From assembly GCA_034437215.1 (NCBI GenBank), contig DAOTVC010000077.1:1-64000 (forward strand): 64,000 nt of DNA, read 5' to 3'. Positions 53,776 to 62,699 of this stretch are shown here, one piece after another. Each line of letters opens with the position of its first letter. Position 1 is the stretch's first letter. Below the pieces are notes generated by a model. That model had not been told where the DNA came from and did not search any database. It worked only from the letters and a program-made list of their open reading frames with translations. The position numbers were made by a program, and so were the translations under genes. Source of the stretch: DAOTVC01 sp034437215 (GTDB lineage: Bacteria; Chloroflexota; Anaerolineae; B4-G1; SLSP01).

Positions 53776-55308
53776 TTGAGGATCTCGTCCCCCCGAAAAA
53801 CGCGCATCTCCTCCCCGGGTCTGGTTCCCCTGCCCTCCGGCGCTCCCCTGATGCTGCTGGCCTTTTCCCTGGCGGCCGCCTTCTTGTTGGGATTTCTCGT
53901 CCACGAGCAGGGCTGGCACGCGACGCTGCTGCGCTGGGGACGGGCGCCGGGCGCGAGCTTTGCTACCTGGCGGGTGCAGGCGGCTCTGCCGGTCGTCACG
54001 TCGGACATGCGCTTCGCCGACTACCAGCGTCTCCTTAACCTGCGTGAGCGGGCGGTGCGTCTGGGGGTTCACGTGCCCTTTGCAGGGGAGGATGTGCCTG
54101 CGTCGGTAGTTTCGGGTTCCGGCGTGCGGGTTGACGCGAGGGCCCGCCTTCCGGGGGGGGCGCCGGCTCCTTTGTCTGGAGATACGTGGCCCCTGGATCT
54201 GCGCCTCGCCGATGCAGCCGATTGGGTGCGCCTGACGCCGGTGACGGCGACCGGCTCGGAAGCAGCGTGGGAGCAGTGGGCCTATTTGGAGGCTCTGCGC
54301 CGGGCGGGTTTCACCGCTGCGACCCAGCGTCTGGTGCGCCTGCACCTCAACGGACGTGATCTGGGCCTCCACATACTGGAGACTCCCGCGACAGCTGAAC
54401 TGCTTGTGGCCTTCGACCCCCGACCGGCGTGGGAAGCCCAAGCCGCCGGGGAGGCGCTGTTCGCGAACGGCTTTCGCTATGCTACTCTGACCGTGATCGA
54501 GGGCGCGGCTTCTCCCGCTGCGGCAGAAGCGCTGGCGCGCCTGCGTGCCGTGCAGCGCGGCGAACGGGTCCTCTCCGAACTCTGTGATGCCGAAACCCTG
54601 GGGCGCTTCCTGGCCTTGACGGCGCTGTGGACCGGTGATCCTGCTCCCGATTGGCGCACGCTGCGTTGGGCCTACGATTCGGCGACGCAGCAGTTCTCCC
54701 CCGTGGGTGCGGGCCATCCCTGGGCCGAAACCGCGCCACTGCCCGAGGCCTTCCTCGACGATCCCGCCGTGCAGGCGGCCTACGCGCGTGCCCTCGTGGA
54801 ATTCTCCACCCCGGCCTACCTTGAGCAGGTACGCCGGGAGTGGGGCCCGGCCCTTGAAGCCCAATGGCTGGCGTTGGGAGCACCGGACACTCCCTGGCCG
54901 CTGCTCGAAGCCCGTCAGCAGACGCTGCGGGCGCGCCTGGCCCCAGAGCGGGCCATCAGCGCCACGCTCGCGCGTGAGGGTCAGGGATTTGTGCTGTCCC
55001 TGGCGAATCTGCAACCCTTCCCTCTAGAAATCACCGGCCTGGACGCCGGTGGTGCGGCCCTGCGCACGCTCGATCCGGCCTGGGTGTACCCGGAGGATGG
55101 CGTACTGCTGGTGGAGTCCGGCGACGCGCTGGTGCTGCGAGCGGCGCAGGGAGCGCTGCCCCGGGAGGTGCGCCTGCGCCTCCCCTGGGAGCTCACCACG
55201 GCGGGCGGCGACACACTGACCCTCATCGGGCGCCTCTGGGAGGTGCCCGCGCCCGAGCTGCGCATTCCCGTGGGCGAAGCGTTCCCGGAGCCGGAGCGTA
55301 CCCCTTGA
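53776..55308 (+). CDS. degenerate CotH-like membrane protein
   Basis: A 510-residue protein with one N-terminal membrane segment (LMLLAFSLAAAFLLGFLVH). The middle part follows the CotH layout: YLEALRRAGFTAATQRLVRLHLNGRDLGLHILE parallels the paralogue at 56028, but the phosphate-binding Arg/Lys block and the catalytic acidic residues are not evident. TTG start immediately after the DUF4956 stop; the end overlaps the VTC gene by 4 bases. It may be a pseudokinase partner. Confidence 0.6.
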   Translation: MRISSPRKTRISSPGLVPLPSGAPLMLLAFSLAAAFLLGFLVHEQGWHATLLRWGRAPGASFATWRVQAALPVVTSDMRFADYQRLLNLRERAVRLGVHVPFAGEDVPASVVSGSGVRVDARARLPGGAPAPLSGDTWPLDLRLADAADWVRLTPVTATGSEAAWEQWAYLEALRRAGFTAATQRLVRLHLNGRDLGLHILETPATAELLVAFDPRPAWEAQAAGEALFANGFRYATLTVIEGAASPAAAEALARLRAVQRGERVLSELCDAETLGRFLALTALWTGDPAPDWRTLRWAYDSATQQFSPVGAGHPWAETAPLPEAFLDDPAVQAAYARALVEFSTPAYLEQVRREWGPALEAQWLALGAPDTPWPLLEARQQTLRARLAPERAISATLAREGQGFVLSLANLQPFPLEITGLDAGGAALRTLDPAWVYPEDGVLLVESGDALVLRAAQGALPREVRLRLPWELTTAGGDTLTLIGRLWEVPAPELRIPVGEAFPEPERTP

Positions 55309-56003
55309 TTCCGCGCTACGAGTTCAAAATCCCCTGCGCTCTCACGCTGCGGCCGGAGATCGAAGCCTGGGTGCGGTTGCACCCTGCCCATTGGCGGGCG
55401 AGCTATCCGCCCCGGCAGGTGAACAACATCTATTTTGATTCTCCGGATCTGCAGGACCTCAACACCAACCTGGGCGGTGTGGGGCGGCGCGAGAAGCTGC
55501 GGCTGCGCTGGTACGGACCGGAGCTGACGTGCGTTGCGGGCGCACAGTTGGAGCTCAAGTGCAAGGATGGTCTGGCGGGCTGGAAGGAGATCGCCTTCTT
55601 CACCGGAACGCTCGATTTGACCGGGCCGACGTGGCCCGAGCTGCTGGCGGCGCTACGGGAGGGTCTGGAGCCCCGGGCCCGGCTCTGGCTCGACAAACGC
55701 GCCGCGCCGGCGCTCATCAACGCTTACCGGCGGGCCTACTACGAGACCCACGATGGCGTGTTGCGCTTGACGCTGGATACTCGGCTCCGGGCTTACGATC
55801 AGCGCTTCTCGCTGGTGCCGAATCTCAGCCGTCCGGCCCTGCTGTCGGAGCAGCTGGTGATCGAGCTCAAGGGCTCGGTAGAGGACGATTCCGCCCGGCG
55901 GCTTTCTCAGGTGTTGCTGTCGCTGCCTATGCGTGTGGAGCGCTACTCGAAGTATCTACACGGCATGCTGGCGGCCCCCGATCTCGAACGGATCGTTACG
56001 TGA
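55305..56003 (+). CDS. VTC-type polyphosphate polymerase domain protein
   Basis: A 232-residue protein with a VTC/CYTH-like tunnel domain: PRYEFKIPCALT at the start, QVNNIYFDSPDLQDLNTNLG, KLRLRWYG, LELKCKDGLAGWKEIAFF, RRAYYETHDGVLRLTLDT and ELKGSVEDD. Basic and Glu residues alternate along predicted strands as in yeast Vtc4. It should add phosphates to polyphosphate at the membrane, or bind it. Overlaps of 4 bases on its 5' side and 24 bp to the next CotH gene place it in one operon. Confidence 0.85.
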   Translation: MIPRYEFKIPCALTLRPEIEAWVRLHPAHWRASYPPRQVNNIYFDSPDLQDLNTNLGGVGRREKLRLRWYGPELTCVAGAQLELKCKDGLAGWKEIAFFTGTLDLTGPTWPELLAALREGLEPRARLWLDKRAAPALINAYRRAYYETHDGVLRLTLDTRLRAYDQRFSLVPNLSRPALLSEQLVIELKGSVEDDSARRLSQVLLSLPMRVERYSKYLHGMLAAPDLERIVT

Positions 56004-56027
56004 AGGGGGCCGGTCGAGAGGTGAACT

Positions 56028-58703
56028 ATGAAGATCAACCGTGAAGGTGCGCCGCTGGATCGCTCTGTCGCCGTGCCGCCATCACGAGGGTGGTGGGTGC
56101 GTTGGCCGCTGGTGCTGACCGTGGCGCTGCTCTTTCTAGGAGTGGGGGCGCTCATGGTGCAGATGTGGGCTAGCGAGATCCCGCTGGTCGCCGGGGAACC
56201 CGATCCCGCTGCGCCTCTTGCCCCCACGCCCACGGCTCTGCCGCAACCCACGCCTACACCCACCGCGCCGGAGTTGGGCGACCTGCTGGAGACGCTCTAC
56301 ATCGATATCGCGCCGCGCTACCTGGAGCAGATCGAGGTCAAACGCGCGGAGGCGCTGGAGCGCTGGATTCTCCTCACCGATTCCGATGACTTCGTCGCTG
56401 CGGAACTACGCTTCCGGGAGGAGATCATTCCTGCACGCATGCGTTTGAAAGGGGATTGGGCCGATCACGTCGCCTACGATAAGTGGTCCTTCCGCATTCA
56501 GACGCGCGATGACCATTACCTGGACGGCATGGAGGTTTTCTCGATCCAGGACCCCTCAATGCGGACCCACCTCAACGAATACCTCTTTCTGGAAGCGCTG
56601 CGGGCCGAGGGCGTGCTGGGTGTGCGCTACGACTTTCTGCACGTCGTGCTCAACGGCGAGTACATGGGTATCTACGCGCTGGAAGAGGCCTTCGCCAAAG
56701 AGCTGCTGGAATTCCAGGAGCGACGCGAGGGGGTCATCATCCGCTACGACGAGAATATGTTATGGACGGCTCGCGCCCACTACGATGAGCAGACGCTGCC
56801 CACCGCGCTGGAACGCTTTTACCTCATCGACGAGTTCGGTACCGGGCGCGTGGATCGTTCACCGGTGCTCGCGGCGCAGCGCGATACGGCCGTGGGCCTG
56901 CTGCGCGGCTTCCTCAGCGGGGAGCTCGCGGCGCCCGAGGTCTTCGATCTGGAGACGCTGGGCAAGTTCCTGGCGGCGGTGGACCTGTGGAGCGCACCCC
57001 ACAGTCTGATTTGGCATAATCTGCGCTACTACTACAATCCCGTGACGTCGCGGCTGGAGCCCGTTGCTTTCGATAATGATCCCTTCTCGCCGGAGCTCGA
57101 TTTCGAGTTGGTCGGTTTGCCTCCCGAAGACTTCAACCACGATCCCTACCTGCAAGCAGCCTACGCCCGTGCGCTGTGGGAGATGAGCCAGCCGGGCTAC
57201 GTGGAGGCGCTGGAGGTGCGGTGGGGCGCGGACTATGCGCGCCTCTTCGCGGCCCTGGAACCGGAGTTCGGCGCGGAGGTGCTCCGTGCGCCGTGGGACG
57301 TACTGCGGCGCCGTCAGGATCTCAATCGCCAGCGCTTGACCCCCCTCCAGACGACCTACGCCTATCGCGTCCGCGCCGCCGACGTGGCGGCCGCCGGTCT
57401 GGCTACCGAGACCTTGATGCTGGAGGTGGGCAACCTGATGGATCTGCCCGTCGAGATCGTGGGGGTGCGCGTGGCCGGAGAGGAAATCCCGGCAAGCGCA
57501 GCCTGGGTGGACGGGTCCTCGCTGCCCCATACCGTGCCCCCGCCTGTCGATGCGCCCGATCTGCTGGCGCTGCGCGCCCTTCCCCCTGACGCGGCGGCGC
57601 TGCCCTACGTTCGCCTCACGCTGCCCCTCACGATCCCCTTTGATGCCGAGATCGAGTTGCAGGCCCGCGTCTGGGGATTGACCGACACCATCGCCCAGCC
57701 GGTGCTGCCCTCCTACGCCCTGCCCTTGACCGAGGGGCCGCGTCCCGCCGCGCCGACCTTGGATGAGGCGCTGCGCCTGCACCCCTATCTGCAACCGGCG
57801 GAGGAGGCCGGCTGGCTTACCATCCCGGCGGGGAGGTGGGACATCAGCGGCACGCTGGTGCTGCCGCCCGGCTACGGCTTGATCCTGGGGCCGGGGACGA
57901 CGCTGCGCTTCGGTGCGGAGGATTTCCTGCTCGCCGGCGGGCCTTTGGATTTCCGGGGGACGGCGGAAGCGCCGGTGCTGCTCCAGCCGCAGAATGGAGA
58001 GGTCTGGCTCGGCGTCCTCGTCCTGGACGCGGACGCCCCTTCGTTCTGGGAGCACGTCACCGTGGAGCAGACCGACGCCATCGCCCGCGACGGCTGGATG
58101 TTTACGGGCGCGGTTACCTTTCATCGCAGCCCGGTGCGCATCACCCACGGGCGTTTCCTGGGGACCCGCGCCGAGGATGCGCTCAACATCATCCGTTCCC
58201 GCTTTGAGATGACGGATTGCGAGTTCGCCGCTACCGCCTCCGACGCCTTCGACGGCGATTTCACCGAGGGGCGGATCGAGCGGTGCGTCTTCCGCAACGT
58301 CGCCGCCGACGGCATCGACATCAGCGGCTCCGACCTGGCGGTGCGGGACGTGCGCTTCTATCACCTGGGCGACAAGGCCCTCTCCGTGGGCGAGGCCAGC
58401 CGGATGGAGGCGGAGAACGTCTTCGTGGATACGGCGGATTTCGCCCTGGCGAGCAAGGATAATTCCCACCTGGAAGCCACGCGCGTCACGGCGCGGAATA
58501 TCGAGATCGCGGCGTTGGCGGCATACATCAAGAAGCCTGCCTACGGCCCGGCGACGCTGGTCGTCAACGGGATAGATTTCGGTGGCTCGCCGCCCGAGCA
58601 GGTCACGCTGGTACAGACGGGCTGTTACATCGATCTGGAGGGGCAGCGCATCTGGGGCTGGGAGGTGGACGTGGACGCGCTCTACGAGAAGTGGCGGGAT
58701 TGA
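56028..58703 (+). CDS. CotH kinase-family protein with C-terminal beta-helix
   Basis: An 891-residue protein: membrane segment at about 27-46, a Pro/Thr linker, then a CotH domain (about 85-430) with RMRLKGDWADHVAYDKWSFR, THLNEYLFLEALRAEGV, DFLHVVLNGEYMGIYALEE and FDNDPFSPELDF. Residues about 600-850 form a parallel beta-helix of repeated short strands (RSRFEMTDCEFAAT, RIERCVFRNVAADGIDIS). CotH proteins of spore formers phosphorylate coat proteins; here the protein is probably outside the membrane. Target unknown. Confidence 0.85.
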   Translation: MKINREGAPLDRSVAVPPSRGWWVRWPLVLTVALLFLGVGALMVQMWASEIPLVAGEPDPAAPLAPTPTALPQPTPTPTAPELGDLLETLYIDIAPRYLEQIEVKRAEALERWILLTDSDDFVAAELRFREEIIPARMRLKGDWADHVAYDKWSFRIQTRDDHYLDGMEVFSIQDPSMRTHLNEYLFLEALRAEGVLGVRYDFLHVVLNGEYMGIYALEEAFAKELLEFQERREGVIIRYDENMLWTARAHYDEQTLPTALERFYLIDEFGTGRVDRSPVLAAQRDTAVGLLRGFLSGELAAPEVFDLETLGKFLAAVDLWSAPHSLIWHNLRYYYNPVTSRLEPVAFDNDPFSPELDFELVGLPPEDFNHDPYLQAAYARALWEMSQPGYVEALEVRWGADYARLFAALEPEFGAEVLRAPWDVLRRRQDLNRQRLTPLQTTYAYRVRAADVAAAGLATETLMLEVGNLMDLPVEIVGVRVAGEEIPASAAWVDGSSLPHTVPPPVDAPDLLALRALPPDAAALPYVRLTLPLTIPFDAEIELQARVWGLTDTIAQPVLPSYALPLTEGPRPAAPTLDEALRLHPYLQPAEEAGWLTIPAGRWDISGTLVLPPGYGLILGPGTTLRFGAEDFLLAGGPLDFRGTAEAPVLLQPQNGEVWLGVLVLDADAPSFWEHVTVEQTDAIARDGWMFTGAVTFHRSPVRITHGRFLGTRAEDALNIIRSRFEMTDCEFAATASDAFDGDFTEGRIERCVFRNVAADGIDISGSDLAVRDVRFYHLGDKALSVGEASRMEAENVFVDTADFALASKDNSHLEATRVTARNIEIAALAAYIKKPAYGPATLVVNGIDFGGSPPEQVTLVQTGCYIDLEGQRIWGWEVDVDALYEKWRD

Positions 58704-60002
58704 GTGATGGTGGTTTGTAGTAACGCGCTTCAGCGCGTTGGAAGCAGCGCTAAAGCGCCTGACTACCAACACTTTTTCAGATGGCTGAAAAGATGTTGGT
58801 TATGTCTGCTCTTGGCGAGCTGTGCGCCGCAGGCGCGGACGGAGGGCTACGCCGAGCTCGCGGCCTGGCTGGAGGCCAACGCGCTCCCTGACGAGAGGGT
58901 GGCGGTACAGGAGCCGGGGGCGTGGACGCGGCTGACCGGGCTGCCGCTGGTGGGGCTTCCGGCTGATGCCGACACTGCTGCCCTGCTGGAGAGTCTCGCT
59001 GAGCAGCGCCCCGACTACTGCGTGGCCCTGCGCAGCGTGGCCTGGGAGGGTGTGCAGGCGTCGCCCTGGTTTCGCGAGCGCTACCGGCGGGTCGCAAGCA
59101 CGGCGGCGGTGGACGATCCGCTCGCGCCGCTGTCGCTCTACCGTTATCATCCCTCGCCCTTTGAGGGGGGCGAGACGCTGCCCCTCGGCTTGGCGCTCCA
59201 GGACGAGAGCGTGGGGCATATCGCGGTGGACTCTGTACGGCTCACCAGTCAACGGTTGGAGCCCGGCGAGCCGGTCTACGTCAGCCTGACGTTGAGCGGC
59301 GACGTGCGTGAATCGCTGCGCGTGGAGTGGCTGTTGCGTGATGCGGCCTCCGGTCGGGTGTGGCTGCGCGATGCCCACGCGGAACCCGGCGGGCGGCCGA
59401 CCGATGCCTGGCCCGTGCGCGGCGCCGTGACGGAACGCCACGTCATCGCGCCGCCCGCCGATCTGCCGCCGGGGGACTACGCGCTGGAGCTGGCCTTCAC
59501 GCGGCCCAATCTCGCCCTCTTCGGCGAGCCGGTGCGGGTGGCGACGCTCACCCGCCCGCCGGACGTGAGCCGGACGCCGCTCGAGCCCGATCACCCGCTG
59601 GATATCGGCGTGGGCGACGTCTTCACGCTGGCGGGTTACGACGCGCCGCAGCGCCTTGCGCCGGGCGACACGCTGCGGCTGGCGCTCCACTGGCAGGTGC
59701 AGGATGTTGTGACTGAGGATCTCAAGGTCTTCGTTCATCTCTTCGATTCGGAGGGGATCGTGGCGGCGCAGTCGGATGGCGTACCGGTGGGCTGGTCCTA
59801 TCCCACGACGCTGTGGCAGCCGGGCGAGACCGTCCGGGATGTTCACGTCATCCCGCTGGATGCAGAGTTGCCGCGCGGCGACTATCGCGTGCTGGTGGGG
59901 ATGTATGACCCGGTGACGGGGGAGCGCCTGCTCTTGCGCGACGCGCAGGGGAAGCCGCCGGCCGAAGATACGGTGGAGCTCTTTGTGCTGCGGGTGCGGT
60001 GA
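58704..60002 (+). CDS. lipoprotein of unknown function
   Basis: A 432-residue protein. The first 40 residues are encoded by a dispersed repeat and are probably not functional; a short hydrophobic run ending LLASC supplies a lipobox. The rest is beta-rich and looks like two or three immunoglobulin-like or carbohydrate-binding domains (LRLALHWQVQDVVTEDLKVF, VHLFDSEGIVAAQSDGVPV), as seen next to glycosyltransferase membrane proteins. The only starts are GTG 58704 and ATG 58707, inside or just before the repeat. Confidence 0.65.
   Translation: MMVVCSNALQRVGSSAKAPDYQHFFRWLKRCWLCLLLASCAPQARTEGYAELAAWLEANALPDERVAVQEPGAWTRLTGLPLVGLPADADTAALLESLAEQRPDYCVALRSVAWEGVQASPWFRERYRRVASTAAVDDPLAPLSLYRYHPSPFEGGETLPLGLALQDESVGHIAVDSVRLTSQRLEPGEPVYVSLTLSGDVRESLRVEWLLRDAASGRVWLRDAHAEPGGRPTDAWPVRGAVTERHVIAPPADLPPGDYALELAFTRPNLALFGEPVRVATLTRPPDVSRTPLEPDHPLDIGVGDVFTLAGYDAPQRLAPGDTLRLALHWQVQDVVTEDLKVFVHLFDSEGIVAAQSDGVPVGWSYPTTLWQPGETVRDVHVIPLDAELPRGDYRVLVGMYDPVTGERLLLRDAQGKPPAEDTVELFVLRVR
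58713..58769. repeat. dispersed palindromic repeat (TTTGTAGT...ACTAC)
   Basis: TTTGTAGTAACGCGCTTCAG followed by CGCGTTGG and ...AAGCGCCTGACTAC matches the inner part of the element at 28235-28285. It overlaps the 5' end of a coding frame. Confidence 0.6.
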
Positions 60003-60003
60003 A

Positions 60004-60129
60004 CTGGAAGCTGGATTCTGGAAGCTGGAAGCTGGAAGCTGGAAGCTGGAAGCTGATTGCTGATTGCTGATTGCTGATTGCTGATTGCTGATTGCTGATT
60101 GCTGATTGCTGATTGCTGATTGCTGATTG
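60004..60129. repeat. heptamer tandem array, 18 units
   Basis: Seven units of CTGGAAG (one CTGGATT) are followed by 11 perfect CTGATTG units, 126 bp with unbroken 7-bp phase. It is between two genes of the same strand. Not a CRISPR array because there are no spacers. Confidence 0.85.
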
Positions 60130-60155
60130 CTTGAGGCTCGAGGCTTGATCTTTGT

Positions 60156-62699
60156 ATGTCGAAAATCCAAAATCACAAATCCAAAATCGGGCAGTGGTTG
60201 ACTCCGGTGCTGTTGGTAGCAGCGCTGGGGGGACTGCTGCTGCTCGGTGACGCGCTCGACCGGCTGCCGCTGACGCCCGTCGCGACCGATGGGCCGGTGT
60301 TGCGGGGCTGGCGGCGCCGGGTGGTGGAGAGCCTCACTGTGCTCCCGCCGGAGCTGGGCGGGCCGGGCCAGCCCGGCTTCTATCCGCTGCCCGGCAGCTA
60401 CGAGCGCAGCCTGCGCGTCGAGCTGCGCTCCGACGAGCGCCGTGCGACCGTCATCTACACCACCGACGGCTCGCTGCCCACACCGGAGCACGGCGTGGTC
60501 TACCGTCGCCCGCTGCGCCTGGATGCCCGGCAGCCGGGTGTCACCGTGATCCGTGCGGTGGAGGTGCTCAACGGCGTCCCCGGACCGGATGTGATCGGTG
60601 TGTACGTCGTGGGCTTGAATTCGCGCCTGCCGGTACTCTCGGTGGTCGCCGAGCCGGACGACCTGTGGGGCACGGAGACGGGGGTGCTGGCCAATCCCTC
60701 CTTCCGGGGACGGGAGTGGGAGCGCCCTGTGCAGCTGACGCTGATCGGGTCCGATACAGGTTTCTCCATCCCGGCGGGGCTGCGCGTTCACGGCAGGCCG
60801 GAGCCCTGGGACGCGGAGAAGCAGTCGCTGCGCCTCTACTTTCGTAATGACTACGGCGCGGCGCGGCTGGAATACCCGCTCTTCCCCGACCATCCCGATC
60901 AGCCGGAGCCGGCGCAGACCTACGACCGGCTGTTGCTCCAGGCGGGCGACCGCAACGGCTGGTGGACGCTCTTCCGCGACGAGCTGGTCGCGGAGACGGC
61001 GCGTGCGCTCAACCTGCCGACGGCACAAGGGCGGTATGTGCACCTCTTCCTCAACGGGCGCTCCTGGGGGCTCTATCGTCTGGCCGAGCGTGTGGAGCGT
61101 TTCTTCCTGGAGGATAACTTCGGCTACCGCGACGTGGACGTGGTACAGGAGGGGGCGGCGCGAGAGGGCCGCGATGACGACTGGGACGACTTGGTGGACT
61201 GGGTCGTGGACCACGAGCTGGCCGAGCCGGCTGCCTACGCTTACGTCTCGGAGCAGCTGGATGTGGCGAACTTCACGGACTTCGCGGTGCTGCAGCTCTA
61301 CTTCGGCTTCTCCGCCGACGATCTCTTCGCCGTGCGGGATCGCGGCGGACGCTGGCATTTCGTCTACGGCGGCGGGGCGGCGCACTTCGCCCAACGTCCG
61401 GAGGACGCCCTCCCGGCGCTGGCGCTGGAGGATACGGACTTCGCGCTGCTGCTCCGGGCGCTGATGGACAACGCCGACTTCCGCCGGGGGCTACAGGCGC
61501 GGGTCACGGCGCTGCTCAACACCACCCTCGCGCCGGAGGCGCTGGCGGAGCGGGTGGCGGTGTTGGAGGCGACCCTCGCTGGTGCCATCCGCTACGAGGA
61601 GGCCCGCTGGCCCACGCCGACCACCTGGGAGGACAATGTCGCGATGCTGCACGGCTTTGTGGCGGAGCGCCCGACGGCGATGCGCGCCGCGCTCGGTGAA
61701 CTGTGGGGGCTATCCGCGCCGGTGACGCTGCGGGTAGAGATCGAGCCGCCGGGGAGCGGGAAAGTCTACGTGGGCGGCCTGGCGTTGTCCGCAAGTGGGG
61801 AATTCTTCACGGATACGACGGTGGAGTTGATGGCGGTGGCGCACACCGACTTTACCTTTGATGGCTGGGAGGGCGTTCCCAATGGCACATCGGCGACGCT
61901 GCGCTGGCAGGCGGACGGCCCCCGAGAGATCATGGCCCGCTTCCGCCCCATCACTGCCGACGAACCGGGCCCCTTCCCCAACGATGTCATCATCAACGAG
62001 TTCTGGATCAACGACAACGGCACGCGCTACCGCACCCTGGACCACCGGCCCATCACCGGCGATTGGATCGAGCTGCTGGTGCAGCGCCCGGAGGCGGTCG
62101 ATCTGCGCGGCTGGCGGCTGACGGACAACGACACCCAGGCCGGCGGCGACGAGGGCTCCCTCATCTTTCCCGACCTGGACGCCTTCGCCGCCGTACCGCG
62201 GGGGACGGTCATCCTCATCCTCGCCACGGAGCACCTGGAGAACGGGGCTTACTTCCCCACCGACGATCTGGATCCCGGTGACGGGCGGATGGTGCTTTAC
62301 GTGGGCCACGGCACGCTGGACGCGACCACCGATCCGGGCTTCGGCATCGGTGCGCGGAACGACAACCTGGTCCTGCTGGCGCCTACCCCAGAAGGGGAGA
62401 TGGGCATCGACTTCGTGGCGGAGGGGAGCGCCGTGACGCCCTATTCCTTCGGCGTGCTGGCCGATGGCGCGCTCTTCGGGAATCCCTTCCGGCGCCTGGG
62501 CCGCGACGATGGGGCGGTCTTCACGGGCCTCGGTTCCAACGACGACGGCGCCCGCGACTGGATCGTGGACCCTTCGGCGTGCGAGTCGGGGGACGAGATC
62601 TGCCTGGACGCGGTGAACATCCTCACGCCGGGCGCCCTCAATCCGGGGCAGCGGCGGGCCGTGTGGTGGGTGCGGGTGCGAGAGGGGGCGGCGTGGTGA
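60156..62699 (+). CDS. CotH-type protein with chitobiase-C and lamin-tail domains
   Basis: An 847-residue protein. The first 12 codons lie in a heptamer repeat (AAATCCA units at 60163-60190); the first hydrophobic segment LLVAALGGLLLLGDALD follows. Residues about 80-150 resemble a chitobiase C-terminal domain (VIYTTDGSLPTPEHGVVYRR). The CotH domain spans about 190-500 (LRVHGRPEPWDAEKQSLRLY, YVHLFLNGRSWGLYRLAER). An unassigned beta region and a lamin-tail-like domain (NDVIINEFWINDNG, DWIELLVQRPEAVDLRGWRL) end it. TTG 60198 is an alternative start. Secreted or membrane-anchored; substrate unknown. Confidence 0.8.
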   Translation: MSKIQNHKSKIGQWLTPVLLVAALGGLLLLGDALDRLPLTPVATDGPVLRGWRRRVVESLTVLPPELGGPGQPGFYPLPGSYERSLRVELRSDERRATVIYTTDGSLPTPEHGVVYRRPLRLDARQPGVTVIRAVEVLNGVPGPDVIGVYVVGLNSRLPVLSVVAEPDDLWGTETGVLANPSFRGREWERPVQLTLIGSDTGFSIPAGLRVHGRPEPWDAEKQSLRLYFRNDYGAARLEYPLFPDHPDQPEPAQTYDRLLLQAGDRNGWWTLFRDELVAETARALNLPTAQGRYVHLFLNGRSWGLYRLAERVERFFLEDNFGYRDVDVVQEGAAREGRDDDWDDLVDWVVDHELAEPAAYAYVSEQLDVANFTDFAVLQLYFGFSADDLFAVRDRGGRWHFVYGGGAAHFAQRPEDALPALALEDTDFALLLRALMDNADFRRGLQARVTALLNTTLAPEALAERVAVLEATLAGAIRYEEARWPTPTTWEDNVAMLHGFVAERPTAMRAALGELWGLSAPVTLRVEIEPPGSGKVYVGGLALSASGEFFTDTTVELMAVAHTDFTFDGWEGVPNGTSATLRWQADGPREIMARFRPITADEPGPFPNDVIINEFWINDNGTRYRTLDHRPITGDWIELLVQRPEAVDLRGWRLTDNDTQAGGDEGSLIFPDLDAFAAVPRGTVILILATEHLENGAYFPTDDLDPGDGRMVLYVGHGTLDATTDPGFGIGARNDNLVLLAPTPEGEMGIDFVAEGSAVTPYSFGVLADGALFGNPFRRLGRDDGAVFTGLGSNDDGARDWIVDPSACESGDEICLDAVNILTPGALNPGQRRAVWWVRVREGAAW

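Noticed and set aside
60004..60129. Possible CRISPR array
   Set aside because: Units are 7 bp and contiguous with no spacers, and there are no cas genes.
58800..61394. An 864-codon - strand frame running through the heptamer array
   Set aside because: The repeated Ser-Ala-Ile-Ser-Asn-Gln-Gln run is just the heptamer array read in frame (7 bp times 3); flanking parts are antisense to real genes.
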